DNA of 64,000 nucleotides from Planctomycetota bacterium (GTDB taxonomy: Bacteria > Planctomycetota > UBA1135 > GCA-002686595): NCBI GenBank assembly GCA_016779205.1, contig JADHOC010000015.1:1-64000 (forward strand), written 5' to 3'. The notes under the pieces were generated by a model. It was not told where the DNA came from and searched no databases. It was given only the letters and a program-made list of their open reading frames with translations. The translations under genes and the position numbers were made by a program. Shown here in pieces: positions 17,661 through 26,158 of the stretch (position 1 is the stretch's first letter; each line of letters starts with the position of its first letter).

Positions 17661-19769
17661 TCAGGCAGCGGCGCTGCGGACAGGGGGGCGAACGACCGAG
17701 ACCGTCTCGACCGCCTTCGCGGTGACGACCTCGTTGAACGAGAGGACGGAGACCTTCGGGAGCGAGGCTCGAACGAGCTCGGAGAGGAACCTGCGGACGT
17801 TGGAGCGGACCAGCAGGACGACGTCGTCGCCCGAGGCCGTGCCTTCCGCGATGGCCTTCCCGATGAGCTCGACGAGCTCGGTGAGGAAGGCGGGCCCGAC
17901 GGCCTCGGCGTCGGGGTCGTTGTTTCGACCCACCGCGGCCGCCAGACGGGACTCGATCGAGGGGTCCAGCGTCACCGCGTGGATCACGCCGGCCTCGTCG
18001 CCGAACTGCTCGCAGAGGGCCCGGCCGAGGCGCTGCCGCGCGAGCTCGGTGAGGGTCTCCACGTCGCGTGTCCGGGGCGCGTTGTCGGCCAGGGTCTCGA
18101 GGATTGCGGGCATGTTGCGCACCGGGATCCCCTCCATCAGGAGGTTGCGGAGCACCTGCTGCACCTCGCCCAGGGTGAGGCGTTCGGGCATCAGCTCCTC
18201 CACGACCGCCGGGGCGACCGCCTTGGCGTTCTCGATCAGGTCCTTGACGTCGTCTCGGGTGAGCAGCTCATCGAGGGAGCTGCGCAGGATCTCGGCCAGG
18301 TGGGTCACGAGCACGCTGGTGGGGTCGATCACCGTGTAGCCGAGGATCTCGGCCTCGTCACGGCGCGCCTCCTCGATCCACACCGCGGGGAGCCCGAAGG
18401 CCGGGTCCACCGCCGCCTTGCCCGAGATCTTCGAGGTGGCGGTCCCCGGGTCCATGGCCAGGTGCTTGGAGGGCTCGATCTCGCCGGCCGCAACCTCCTG
18501 GCCGCCCAGGAGGACGCGGTAGGCCTTGGGCCCGAGCTTGATGTTGTCGCGGATGCGCACCGGCGGGAGGACAACCCCATCCTTGAGCGCGAAGCGGCGA
18601 CGGAGCTGAGCGATGTGGTCGAGGATGCCCGCGCCCGAGGCGTCCTGGACGAGCGGGATCAGCTGGTACCCGATCTCGAGGCTCGCCCGGTCCACCTTGA
18701 GCAGGTCCGCGACTCCGTCGTCGGCGTCCTCCGACGCCTGGGCCGCCTGCTCCTCGCGGGCGCGCTCCTCCTCCTGCTCGATCTCCTCCTTGGCCTTCAC
18801 CGTGGCCATTCCGCCGCGCCACATCAGCAGCAGGGCGATGGCGAGCACGAAGAAGGGCAGGGACGGCATCCCCGGCAGCAGGCCGATCGCGAAGATCGTC
18901 GCCGCCGCGATCAACGTCGCCTTGGGCCGCTGCCCGAGCTGGCGCGCGAGGTTCGGGCCGAGGCCCGAGTCGCTGGAGTCCTTGGTGACGAGGACGCCCG
19001 CGGCCGTCGAGATCAGCAGCGCGGGGATCTGGCTCACGAGACCGTCACCGATGGTAAGCATCGAGTACCGGTCCACCGCCTCACCGAAGGAGGCGCCGCC
19101 GGAGGCTCCGATCACGATCCCGCCAACGAGATTCAAGGCGGTGATGACGAGGCCGGCGATCGCGTCGCCGCGCACGAACTTCGAGGCGCCGTCCATCGCC
19201 CCGTAGAACTCGGCCTCGCGGGCGACCTTCTCTCGCCGCGAGCGCGCCTCGTCCGAGTCGATGAGGCCACCGTTCAGGTCGGCGTCGATCGCCATCTGCT
19301 TGCCGGGCATCGCGTCGAGGACGAAGCGTGCGGCGACCTCGCTGACGCGCCCGGAGCCCTTCGTGATGACCACGAACTGGATCACGATGAGGACGAGGAA
19401 GACCACGAGCCCCACGCCCAGGTTGTCCCCGGTGACGTACTCACCGAAGGACTTGATGACGTTGCCGGCCTCGCCGCCCGAGAGGATCAGGCGCGTACTC
19501 GCGACGTTGAGACCCAGTCGGAAGAGCGTGGCGAAGAGCAGGATGGTCGGGAACGTGGAGAGCTCGGTGGACTCCCGCACGTGCATCGTGGCCATCAGGA
19601 TGAGGATGGCCGACGACAGGTTCAGCGCCAGCAGCAGGTCCAGGGCGACCGGGGGGAGCGGCGCGACGAGCGTCAGCAGGAGCCCGAGGACTCCGAAGCC
19701 GAGCATCCAGTCGGTCATCCGCTTCAGGCGGTCAGAGCCCTCGGCCCCGTTGTTCATCAGGCTTGCCAT
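17661..19769 (-). CDS. flhA: Flagellar type III export protein FlhA
   Basis: A 702-residue inner-membrane core of the flagellar export gate, with about eight helices in the first 330 residues and a large cytoplasmic substrate-docking domain. The FHIPEP region is clear: FVLDAMPGKQMAIDADLNGG, followed by SDEARSRREKVAREAEFYGAMDGASKFVRGDAIA. GDGLVSQIPALLISTAAG is also typical. A Glu-rich linker (around residues 330-355) joins to the cytoplasmic domain. Length is normal. It lies 11 bp after flhB and 31 bp before flhF. Confidence 0.98.
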   Translation of the reverse strand: MASLMNNGAEGSDRLKRMTDWMLGFGVLGLLLTLVAPLPPVALDLLLALNLSSAILILMATMHVRESTELSTFPTILLFATLFRLGLNVASTRLILSGGEAGNVIKSFGEYVTGDNLGVGLVVFLVLIVIQFVVITKGSGRVSEVAARFVLDAMPGKQMAIDADLNGGLIDSDEARSRREKVAREAEFYGAMDGASKFVRGDAIAGLVITALNLVGGIVIGASGGASFGEAVDRYSMLTIGDGLVSQIPALLISTAAGVLVTKDSSDSGLGPNLARQLGQRPKATLIAAATIFAIGLLPGMPSLPFFVLAIALLLMWRGGMATVKAKEEIEQEEERAREEQAAQASEDADDGVADLLKVDRASLEIGYQLIPLVQDASGAGILDHIAQLRRRFALKDGVVLPPVRIRDNIKLGPKAYRVLLGGQEVAAGEIEPSKHLAMDPGTATSKISGKAAVDPAFGLPAVWIEEARRDEAEILGYTVIDPTSVLVTHLAEILRSSLDELLTRDDVKDLIENAKAVAPAVVEELMPERLTLGEVQQVLRNLLMEGIPVRNMPAILETLADNAPRTRDVETLTELARQRLGRALCEQFGDEAGVIHAVTLDPSIESRLAAAVGRNNDPDAEAVGPAFLTELVELIGKAIAEGTASGDDVVLLVRSNVRRFLSELVRASLPKVSVLSFNEVVTAKAVETVSVVRPPVRSAAA

Positions 19770-19780
19770 GGCGATTCAGT

Positions 19781-20860
19781 TCAAGCGGCGGCCGCCCCCT
19801 GAGCCTTGTAGACGTAGGCGAGGACCTTGGCGACGGCCTCGAAGAGGTCCTCCGGGACGGCGTCCCCCACGTCACAGGCGCGGTGCAGCGCCCGCGCGAG
19901 CGGGGGCTCCTCGACGACGAGCACGTCGTTCTCTGCCGCGATGGCTCGGATCCGAAGCGCGACCTCGTCGAGCCCCTTGGCGAGGACCGTCGGCGCGGCG
20001 TCGGTCCCATCCACGTAGCGGAGCGCGACCGCGTAGTGGGTCGGGTTCGTGATGACCACCGTCGCGTCCGGGACGTCGTCCATCATCCGGCTCATGGCCA
20101 TCTCGCGCTGGATCTGTCGGATCCGCGCGCGGACGTGCGGGTCACCCTCGGCGTTCTTGTGTTCGTCGCGGATCTCCTTCTTCGACATCCGCTGGTCCTT
20201 GGCGAACTGGAGGCGCTGATAGATGAGGTCGATCAGCGAGATCGCGATGATCACCAGCAGCCCCGCCGCCGTGGCCCTGAGCAGGAGCCGACCGATGGCG
20301 ACCAGGCAGGTCTGAACGTCCGTCCCCGCCACCGAGGAGACGGCAGGGACCTCGAGCCAGCAGACCGTCGCGATGGCCGTGCCGATGCAGGCGATCTTCA
20401 GGACCCCGAGCCCGGTCCGCATGAAGCCCCTGGGGCCGAGCACCTTCTTGAAGCCGCTGATGGGGTTGAGCTTCTCGGCCTTGATCTGAACGGCCTTCGG
20501 GGAGAGCTGGAGGCCGATCTGTCCGTAGCCCACCAGGAGCCCTACGAGGAGCACGGGGCCGACCAGGAGGGACAGCGGACCGAAGACCGAGTTCCCCGCG
20601 CGGCGCAGCAGCCCGGTGAAGTCGCCGACCACGAGCTCCTGAACCGCGAGGCGAGAGGCCTCCTGGGCGCCGTCCACGACGAGCAGGCCCGCCGCCTCCG
20701 TCAGGCCGCCCCCGACGGTCATGATCGAGATCGCCGTCGCCGCGAGCATGATGCCCGCCACGAACTCCGTGGACATCGCGACCTGCCCGTCAGCCCGAGC
20801 CTCCTCGAGCTTGCGAGGGGTCGCCTCCTCGGTCTTCGCGTCCTTGTCCTCGTCCGCCAT
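19781..20860 (-). CDS. flhB: Flagellar type III export protein FlhB (substrate-specificity switch)
   Basis: A 359-residue export protein with four membrane helices and a self-cleaving C-terminal domain. The acidic N-terminus DKTEEATPRKLEEAR-type block (residues 6-21) is the family hallmark. The autocleavage motif NPTH is present (VVITNPTHYAVALRY, about residue 265), so the hook-length switch should work. It starts 1 bp after the fliR stop. Short Ala-rich tail. Confidence 0.98.
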   Translation of the reverse strand: MADEDKDAKTEEATPRKLEEARADGQVAMSTEFVAGIMLAATAISIMTVGGGLTEAAGLLVVDGAQEASRLAVQELVVGDFTGLLRRAGNSVFGPLSLLVGPVLLVGLLVGYGQIGLQLSPKAVQIKAEKLNPISGFKKVLGPRGFMRTGLGVLKIACIGTAIATVCWLEVPAVSSVAGTDVQTCLVAIGRLLLRATAAGLLVIIAISLIDLIYQRLQFAKDQRMSKKEIRDEHKNAEGDPHVRARIRQIQREMAMSRMMDDVPDATVVITNPTHYAVALRYVDGTDAAPTVLAKGLDEVALRIRAIAAENDVLVVEEPPLARALHRACDVGDAVPEDLFEAVAKVLAYVYKAQGAAAA

Positions 20861-20861
20861 G

Positions 20862-21677
20862 TCAGACCTCGATCGCGTCGAGTCCGGCCTCCAGGCCGGC
20901 CATGAAGTGCTCGAGCAGCGAGTGCATCGCCGGCGCGAGGGTCGGGCTGAGGAGTCCGATGGCCGCCAGCCCGCCGCCGACGCGGAGGCTGAAGCCCATC
21001 TCGAGGACGTTCACCTGGGGGACCGCACGGGCGATGAGCCCGATGGTCAGGGAGACCATCATCAGCAGGGCCAGGATGGGCGCGGCGAAGGCGATACCCG
21101 CCGAGAACATCTCCGAGAAGAAGGTCGCGATCATGTGCGGGAGGTCCGCCCCGACCGCGAGCGCGCCGACCGGGGCCCGCTCGAAGGACTCGGCGAGGGC
21201 GCGGATGACCCAGTGGTGGCCGTCCACGGACAGCAGCGCGAGGAAGAACAGGGACTCGTTCATCCGCGAGAGGACCGGCATCGACTCGCCCGTGCTCGGG
21301 TCCACTGAGTTCGCCATGGTGAAGGCCATCTCGTTGCCGATCAGCTCCGAGCCGACGCGCATGGCCGTGAGGACGAGGTGGAGCACGAACGCGAGCGCGA
21401 AGCCCACAGCCATCTCCCGGCCGACGTGCAGCGCGAGCTCCACCGGGGAGCTGACGACCACGGGCGGGAGGCCCTGGGCGAGGAACATGGCGGCGCTCAC
21501 CGAGACCACGAGGGCGATCTTGTACCCCTGGAACGACGCCCCGGAGCCAATGAGCGGTGTCAGCAGGAGCAAGGCGCCGGTGCGCGTCGCGAACAGACCG
21601 ATGCTCTCCAGCATGCCTGGCATGAAGAGAGCGTCGAGGAGGCCCTGGGCCCCCGGCTGTGCTGCGAGCGTCGCCAT
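20862..21677 (-). CDS. fliR: Flagellar type III export protein FliR
   Basis: A 271-residue polytopic component of the FliPQR export pore. Hydrophobic helices run along the whole chain, with typical segments such as ALLLLTPLIGS, VGREMAVGFALAFV, IGNEMAFTMAN and a C-terminal IGLIARAVPQVNVLEMGF. The ATG at 21677 shares a base with the fliQ stop (TGATG), showing translational coupling. Order and size match the standard fliPQR-flhBA cluster. Confidence 0.96.
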   Translation of the reverse strand: MATLAAQPGAQGLLDALFMPGMLESIGLFATRTGALLLLTPLIGSGASFQGYKIALVVSVSAAMFLAQGLPPVVVSSPVELALHVGREMAVGFALAFVLHLVLTAMRVGSELIGNEMAFTMANSVDPSTGESMPVLSRMNESLFFLALLSVDGHHWVIRALAESFERAPVGALAVGADLPHMIATFFSEMFSAGIAFAAPILALLMMVSLTIGLIARAVPQVNVLEMGFSLRVGGGLAAIGLLSPTLAPAMHSLLEHFMAGLEAGLDAIEV

Positions 21678-21952
21678 CACTGCAGCCCGAACTCCGTCAG
21701 CCGGCTGAGGACGCCAGCGGTGTAGTTGCCGAGGTATTGCAGGGCCGGCGCCAGGATGAGGAGCGTCGCGCCCATCACGGCGAGCATCTTCGGGACCATG
21801 GAGAGCGTCTGCTCCTGGACCGAGGTGAGCGCCTGGAAGAGGCTCACCGAGACGCCGACGATGAGCCCGATGCCCATGATCGGTCCGGCGATCACCAGCA
21901 CGACCAGGATGAGCTCCCGGGCGAGGTCGACGATGTAGGTATCCAGCGCCAT
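21677..21952 (-). CDS. fliQ: Flagellar type III export protein FliQ
   Basis: A 91-residue hairpin membrane protein of the FliPQR pore. Two hydrophobic helices (about residues 12-40 and 52-72) flank the conserved loop SLFQALTSVQEQTLSMVPKM, which is nearly identical to the family pattern. It begins 3 bp after fliP and overlaps fliR by one base. Confidence 0.97.
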   Translation of the reverse strand: MALDTYIVDLARELILVVLVIAGPIMGIGLIVGVSVSLFQALTSVQEQTLSMVPKMLAVMGATLLILAPALQYLGNYTAGVLSRLTEFGLQ

Positions 21953-21955
21953 CGA

Positions 21956-22870
21956 TCAGCCTCCAGCCACGGTTGCGAAGGAGGTCACGATCGAGGCCGT
22001 GACCAGGCGCCAGCCGTCGACGAGGACGAACAGGAGCACCTTGATCGGCGTCGAGATCATGACGGGAGGGAGCATGAACATGCCCATTGAGAGCAGCACG
22101 CTCGCCACGACGAGGTCGATCACGAGGAACGGCAGGAAGAGCAGGAAGCCCATCTGGAACGCCGTCTTGAGCTCGCTGAGGATGAAGGCCGGGATCACCA
22201 CCGTCAGCGGCAGGTCCTTGGCCTCCATCTGAGGGTTCTCCATCGCCTCCAGCTCGTCCGGCTCGAGCGTCCCCGAGAAGGCGAAGGTCACGGCCTGGTC
22301 GTTCCCGGCGATCTCCGCGAAGAGCGCGAGCTCCTTCTGGCGGGTGTTCGCCACCAGGAAGCCGCTCAGGGACCCCCAAGCCCGGTCCGCGCACTCCTCG
22401 ATCTGGATCTCTCCCTTCTCGTAGGGCGTCCAGGCGTTCGCGTAGAGGTCCGTGCCCACGGGGGCCATGACGAACATGGTCAGGAACAGCGCCAGCCCGA
22501 TGATCACGGGGTTGGGGGGCAGCTCGTTGAGCGACAGCGCCCGGCGCACGAACGAGAGCACGATCACGATGCGGGTGAAGCTCGTGAGCGTGATCAGGAT
22601 GGCCGGCAGGAGGCTGAGGACGGTGAGGAGGAGCGCGATCTCCACCGCCGACGAGAGCCGCCCTTCCTCCTGGCTCACCGCGGGCGAGTCCTCCTGCGCG
22701 GCGCCCGCGACGTCGGCGGTCTCCTGCGGCAGGAGTGGCGCGGGGGTGATCTCCCCCTGCCCCGCCAGGTCCGCCTGGGCCGGGGTGGCCGCATGAGACG
22801 CCGCCAGCGCCGGCGGGGCGCCGGCGCACAGAGCGAGGATCAGGACCGAGATGAGGGCCATGCACCTCAT
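21956..22870 (-). CDS. fliP: Flagellar type III export protein FliP, with extended N-terminus
   Basis: A 304-residue pore protein with a cleavable signal peptide (residues 1-24) and four membrane helices. The conserved ILITLTSFTRIVIVLSFVR and LPPVMISTPIKVLLFVLVDGW are present. Compared with E. coli FliP (245 residues), the mature N-terminus has about 50 extra Pro/Gln/Glu-rich residues before the first helix. A central periplasmic segment with two cysteines is retained. The ATG overlaps the fliO stop (ATGA). Confidence 0.96.
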   Translation of the reverse strand: MRCMALISVLILALCAGAPPALAASHAATPAQADLAGQGEITPAPLLPQETADVAGAAQEDSPAVSQEEGRLSSAVEIALLLTVLSLLPAILITLTSFTRIVIVLSFVRRALSLNELPPNPVIIGLALFLTMFVMAPVGTDLYANAWTPYEKGEIQIEECADRAWGSLSGFLVANTRQKELALFAEIAGNDQAVTFAFSGTLEPDELEAMENPQMEAKDLPLTVVIPAFILSELKTAFQMGFLLFLPFLVIDLVVASVLLSMGMFMLPPVMISTPIKVLLFVLVDGWRLVTASIVTSFATVAGG

Positions 22871-23394
22871 GCGATGAACTCCCGGGTCGCGCCGCTGGAG
22901 GGAGCGGTCTCCGCCGGCCGCACGCTGGGCGCCGCGCCCTGCGTGGCGGCGGGCGACGGCGGTTGAGGTTCGAGCTCCCGGATCCCCAGGAGCCTGGACT
23001 TGGCCTCCTCGAGCCGGCTCATGAAGGGCGCCTCTTTCTCCTGCTCCTGGTTCGACCGGTCGTGGTCGATCGCCTCCGAGTCCAGCTCGGCGACGAGGTC
23101 GACGCTCCGCTCGCCGAGGCCGAGCGCGAACGTCCGGTCGTAGCAGCGAACCACCGCGAGCTGCCGCTTGTTGCCCAGGGGAAGCACATCGAGGACGTGC
23201 AGGTCGCGCTTGCTCGCGCGGGCCCGGATCGAACCCCCGACCACCCTCCGGAAGAGGAAGGCGAGGCCTGCGATGGTCACGACGAAGACCGCGACGGTGG
23301 CGAGAAGCCAGCCGAGGTCCGGCCCGTTCGTGGGCCCGAGGGGCGGCGCGAGGGTCGCGCTGCTCTGGAGTTGGAGTGCGAAGGGGAGCGTCAT
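22867..23394 (-). CDS. fliO: Flagellar biosynthesis protein FliO
   Basis: A 175-residue single-pass protein that helps assemble the FliPQR complex. A periplasmic N-terminus leads to one membrane helix (about residues 28-48, LLATVAVFVVTIAGLAFLF). The small cytoplasmic beta domain follows with LHVLDVLPLGNKRQLAVVRC and FALGLGERSVDLVAEL, both typical of FliO. The C-terminus is disordered and Pro-rich. It is the first gene of the operon and is read from a sigma-54 promoter at 23445-23430. The start ATG is about 25 nt from the expected transcription start. Confidence 0.93.
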   Translation of the reverse strand: MTLPFALQLQSSATLAPPLGPTNGPDLGWLLATVAVFVVTIAGLAFLFRRVVGGSIRARASKRDLHVLDVLPLGNKRQLAVVRCYDRTFALGLGERSVDLVAELDSEAIDHDRSNQEQEKEAPFMSRLEEAKSRLLGIRELEPQPPSPAATQGAAPSVRPAETAPSSGATREFIA

Positions 23395-23429
23395 GTGGCC
23401 CCGGACGGATTCGCCGGGACACGCTCTAC

Positions 23430-23445
23430 TGCAAGGTGCGTGCCA
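23430..23445 (-). promoter_or_regulatory. Sigma-54 promoter of the fliO operon
   Basis: Read 5'-3' on the minus strand the sequence is TGGCACG-CACC-TTGCA, a full match to the RpoN consensus TGGCACG-N4-TTGCW with correct -24/-12 spacing. It lies in the short gap between the fliT-like stop and the fliO start. Upstream dyads at 23488-23526 are candidate activator sites. Confidence 0.9.
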
Positions 23446-23487
23446 ACCGCCTTCTCGGGGCCGTCACACGCGTTCCGCACTCGCCAC

Positions 23488-23504
23488 TGTTGGATTTCGC
23501 GACG
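23488..23504. promoter_or_regulatory. Weaker upstream activator dyad (fliO promoter)
   Basis: TGTTGG-ATTTC-GCGACG matches TGTCGY-N5-RCGACA at 9 of 12 positions. Its centre is 22 bp (about two helical turns) from the stronger dyad at 23510 and about 65 bp upstream of the -12 box. Confidence 0.45.
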
Positions 23505-23509
23505 GTCGC

Positions 23510-23526
23510 TGTCGCTTAGCCCGACA
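23510..23526. promoter_or_regulatory. Upstream activator dyad (fliO promoter)
   Basis: TGTCGC-TTAGC-CCGACA matches TGTCGY-N5-RCGACA at 11 of 12 positions, the same dyad as at 30977, 31041 and 31061. It overlaps the stop codon of the fliT-like gene. Its centre lies about 87 bp upstream of the sigma-54 -12 element, a typical enhancer position for NtrC-family activators. Confidence 0.65.
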
Positions 23527-23893
23527 CGTCGCAGCGGCCGCCGCTGCCCTCGGACACGTCCGGGGCCTGGCGGGCGAGGTCACGCCGAGACTCCCGCGTC
23601 GCCTTCAGGCGCTGGGTCAGCGCCTCCCGGTCCTGCTTCACGGCCGCCGTCAGCACCGCGTTGAGCCTCAGGAGGTCCTCCAGCTCATCGTCGAAGCGCT
23701 CGAGCTCCGCCGCAGGGATGCCCTCACGCATCGCGGGGTAGGCCCCCGCCTCGGACACGACGGCTGCGATCCTGCCGAGCGCAGCGGGCACGTCTGCGTC
23801 CTCGACCGACGCCCCGTCGAGGAGCGCGAGTCCGCTCTCCATCACCCGGCGCGCCTCGGCGAGGCGGTCGAAGGCTGCGCTGGCGTCCGTCAC
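23516..23893 (-). CDS. FliT/FlgN-like small export chaperone candidate
   Basis: A 125-residue, almost entirely helical, acidic protein. Its ATG overlaps the fliS stop (ATGA), and it is the third gene of fliD-fliS-X. That slot is occupied by FliT, the FliD export chaperone, in many bacteria. Sequence conservation of FliT is too low for me to confirm it. The C-terminal tail is basic, then Ser/Gly-rich. The stop codon lies inside a putative activator dyad of the next operon. Confidence 0.55.
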   Translation of the reverse strand: MTDASAAFDRLAEARRVMESGLALLDGASVEDADVPAALGRIAAVVSEAGAYPAMREGIPAAELERFDDELEDLLRLNAVLTAAVKQDREALTQRLKATRESRRDLARQAPDVSEGSGGRCDVSG

Positions 23894-24282
23894 GCGGCGC
23901 GCGCGGCCTCCACCTCGACCTTGGACCAGGCCTCGAGCAGCGTCTCGAGCACGGCCTTGGCCCCACCGAGCGGCTCGGCAGATCGGTCGAGCATGGCCCG
24001 CTGGATCTCGGCCTCGCAGAACAGGTAGAGGCTCTCCAGGTTGCCGACCACGTCCGGGTTGCCCGCGTCCGCGTCGAGGGACAGCCGGAGCTCCGCGACG
24101 ATCGCGTCCGCGTCCGAGAGGAGCTTGATGAACTTCGACCGGGGGTCCCGGCTGTCCTCAAGCGCCGCTTGGCCGAGGAAGCGGATCGCGCCCTGGTACA
24201 GGAGGCGGACGATCTTGATCGGCGGGGCGTTCTCGACCGAGGAGCTCAGGTAAGCCTCGGCGGCGGTCATCTTGGGAGCCAT
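23890..24282 (-). CDS. fliS: Flagellin export chaperone FliS
   Basis: A 130-residue four-helix-bundle chaperone that binds the flagellin C-terminus before export. The family core AAEAYLSSSVENAPPIKIVRLLYQGAIRFL matches the FliS pattern (Y....v.ta.p..li.mLydgai.fl); the mid segment LRLSLDADAGNPDVVGNLESLYLF matches L...LD...gg.ia.nL..LY.y. It is preceded by fliD and overlaps the fliT-like gene. Normal length. Confidence 0.93.
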   Translation of the reverse strand: MAPKMTAAEAYLSSSVENAPPIKIVRLLYQGAIRFLGQAALEDSRDPRSKFIKLLSDADAIVAELRLSLDADAGNPDVVGNLESLYLFCEAEIQRAMLDRSAEPLGGAKAVLETLLEAWSKVEVEAARAA

Positions 24283-24341
24283 GCGATTGGATTCTTGGCA
24301 GGTGTTGTCGCTGCGCGACGGAGCTTGGAGAGTTCGGGCGA

Positions 24342-25862
24342 TCAGCCGAGCATGCTGTTCAGGGCTGTGCCCTGGGCGTTCAGGCCGCCCAGGAGCTCCT
24401 CGAGCCTCGCAAAGCGGAGGATGAGGGTCTCTTCGTACTTGGTGAGCCGGGTCTCACGGCGCTCGATGCGGTCCTCGTAACGGTCGATCGCCTGGCGAAT
24501 CGCGTCCTCTCGGAGGTCAAAGACCCCCTGGACCTCAACGCCGTCGGGCGCTGCGAGGTCACCGAACATCTGGTCCACCTCACGCACGAGCCGATTCATG
24601 AGGCCAGTATCGGTGGTCGTATCGACGTAGTACTCGGGCGTGTTGACCGCGGCGCCGCCGTTGTCGAACCCGTCCGTGTCCGCGAAGAGGTCCATGAGGG
24701 CCTCCAGGTTGTCGGTGAACTTCTCGTCGAACACCGTCGAGTCCACGGACAGGGTGCCGTCCTGGGCCTGGTCGATGCCCACGAGGGAGAGGGTGCTGTA
24801 ACCCTCGGTGTCGTTCGCGACGGTGTTGACGTCGACGTCGAAGAGCGCGCGCTGAAGGCTCCGGCGGACGTTACTGAGGAGCGAGTCCCCGAAGAGCAGG
24901 CCCCCTGTCTCTCCGCCGCCGTCCTCACCCTCGGCCGGCGTGAAGCTGCTCTGGGTGTTCATGAACTCCATGACCGCGTTGTACGCCGTGACGAAGCTGT
25001 CGATCTTGCCTCGCACCGCCTCGCGGTCAGGGTCGACCGAGATGTTGACCGGCCCGGCGGTCGTCGTGGATCGGAGGTCGAGAGTCACGCCCTCGATCAC
25101 CCCCGCGAACGTGTTGTCCGAGCGGCGGACCTCGAGGCCGTTGATCGTCGCCAGGGCGTCGTTCCCCACCGTCACGTTGTTCGCGCTCTGGGACTCGCCA
25201 TTGAGGTCAGGAGCAGCCCAGGCCACGGAGAGCGACTCCGAGGTGCCGGCGACATCGGAGAAGAGGTCGGTGATCCGGCCCTCCTCGCCCGAGGTCTCGG
25301 AGGTGAGCACCAGCTGGAAGCTGGGGTTCGACTCCGTCCCGGTGTTCACCACGGAAGCCGTCACATCGTCCGGGGCCATCTGGTTGATCTGCGAGGCGAT
25401 CTCGTCCAGCGTCGACGCCTCAGGGTCGACCGTGAGCGAGTAGTTGGTGGTCCCGACGCTGAAGCTCACCTGCTGGCCAGCCGTATCGGTGAGATCCACG
25501 TCGCGGGCGCTGACGCCATCGAAGGCCCATCGGTCGGTCCCGGCGAGGCGCTGTACCTCGAGCGAGTGGGACCCGGGCTCGGCGGTGGAGCCTGCGGTCA
25601 CCGCGGCCACCGTCTCGTCGGAGATCGACGCCGCATAGGCATAGAACTCAGCCGGCGAGGACAGGTCATCGGCCTTGTCCTGGAGCGTCTTGACCAGGTC
25701 CCCGAGCTGGCCGACGAGGTCCAGCCGCTTCTGCTCCGTGCTCTTGCGGCCCTGGAGCACGTTGATCGGGATACGCTCCACGGCGATCAACTGGCTGACG
25801 ATCGCGTTGGTATCCAGGCCACTTCCGAGGCCGGAGAAGCTGATTCCTGAGGTGCTGACCAT
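24342..25862 (-). CDS. fliD: Flagellar filament cap protein FliD
   Basis: A 506-residue hook-associated protein 2 that caps the filament and inserts flagellin. The N-terminus ISFSGLGSGLDTNAIVSQL and IPINVLQGRKSTEQKRLDLVGQL is typical of FliD. The middle has the D2/D3 beta domains; NALATINGLEVRRSDNTF-like text with VIEGVTLDL is the classical FliD_C entry. The C-terminal coiled coil (YEDRIERRETRLTKYEETLILRFARLE) ends in a short helix GLNAQGTALNSMLG. It is the first gene of fliD-fliS-fliT-like and lies downstream of flagellin 3. Confidence 0.95.
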   Translation of the reverse strand: MVSTSGISFSGLGSGLDTNAIVSQLIAVERIPINVLQGRKSTEQKRLDLVGQLGDLVKTLQDKADDLSSPAEFYAYAASISDETVAAVTAGSTAEPGSHSLEVQRLAGTDRWAFDGVSARDVDLTDTAGQQVSFSVGTTNYSLTVDPEASTLDEIASQINQMAPDDVTASVVNTGTESNPSFQLVLTSETSGEEGRITDLFSDVAGTSESLSVAWAAPDLNGESQSANNVTVGNDALATINGLEVRRSDNTFAGVIEGVTLDLRSTTTAGPVNISVDPDREAVRGKIDSFVTAYNAVMEFMNTQSSFTPAEGEDGGGETGGLLFGDSLLSNVRRSLQRALFDVDVNTVANDTEGYSTLSLVGIDQAQDGTLSVDSTVFDEKFTDNLEALMDLFADTDGFDNGGAAVNTPEYYVDTTTDTGLMNRLVREVDQMFGDLAAPDGVEVQGVFDLREDAIRQAIDRYEDRIERRETRLTKYEETLILRFARLEELLGGLNAQGTALNSMLG

Positions 25863-26007
25863 GATGAGGGGGGGTGGCGCGAGGGACGCCCCGAGGGTTC
25901 TCGGCGCTGCCGCGGCTGACTTGAGCGTCTAGAGGGGCATCCTTGAAGAGGCCGCCCCGGCTCGTCCCGAGACAGGGAGATCGGCTGGTCCGCCCAGGGA
26001 ACCATCG

Positions 26008-26020
26008 GGAAAAGATTTCC
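26008..26020. promoter_or_regulatory. GGAAA-N3-TTTCC dyad upstream of fliD
   Basis: A perfect 5-bp inverted repeat GGAAA-AGA-TTTCC, about 145 bp upstream of fliD. It is the weakest of three related dyads (see 29474-29490 and 31119-31135). Confidence 0.35.
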
Positions 26021-26068
26021 ACCCGCTGCGGGGCGCAACGGAGGCCTGGATCGTGGGCAGGAACAGGG

Positions 26069-26101
26069 GCGCCCCCGACATCCAAGCATTGCCGGGGGCG
26101 C
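26069..26101 (-). terminator. Strong hairpin after flagellin 3
   Basis: GCGCCCCCG and CGGGGGCGC form a perfect 9-bp stem around a 15-nt loop, about 60 bp past the flagellin stop. No T-run follows on the minus strand. A second hairpin, GTGAC...GTCAC at 26112-26136, lies closer to the stop codon. Confidence 0.55.
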
Positions 26102-26158
26102 ACGATCCGCCGTGACCCACCCGTAAGGGCGAGTCACGATGGAGTTTGGGTTCTCGGA

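Larger units (their letters stand above)
25863..26158. other. Intergenic region between flagellin 3 and fliD
   Basis: About 300 bp that must hold the end signals of flagellin 3 and the fliD promoter (both minus). It contains two strong hairpins (26069-26101 and 26112-26136) and a GGAAA-AGA-TTTCC dyad at 26008-26020. I could not find a convincing sigma-28 (TAAA-N15-GCCGATAA) or sigma-54 box for fliD. Confidence 0.5.

Noticed and set aside
17619..19802. 727-codon plus-strand open frame
   Set aside because: Exactly antisense to flhA, full of Asp/Glu/His/Arg repeats from reversed codons, and no ribosome site.
21956..23422. A single 488-residue protein starting at 23422
   Set aside because: The first 180 codons of that frame are out-of-frame fliO; the real product starts at the FliP signal peptide at 22870, overlapping the fliO stop.
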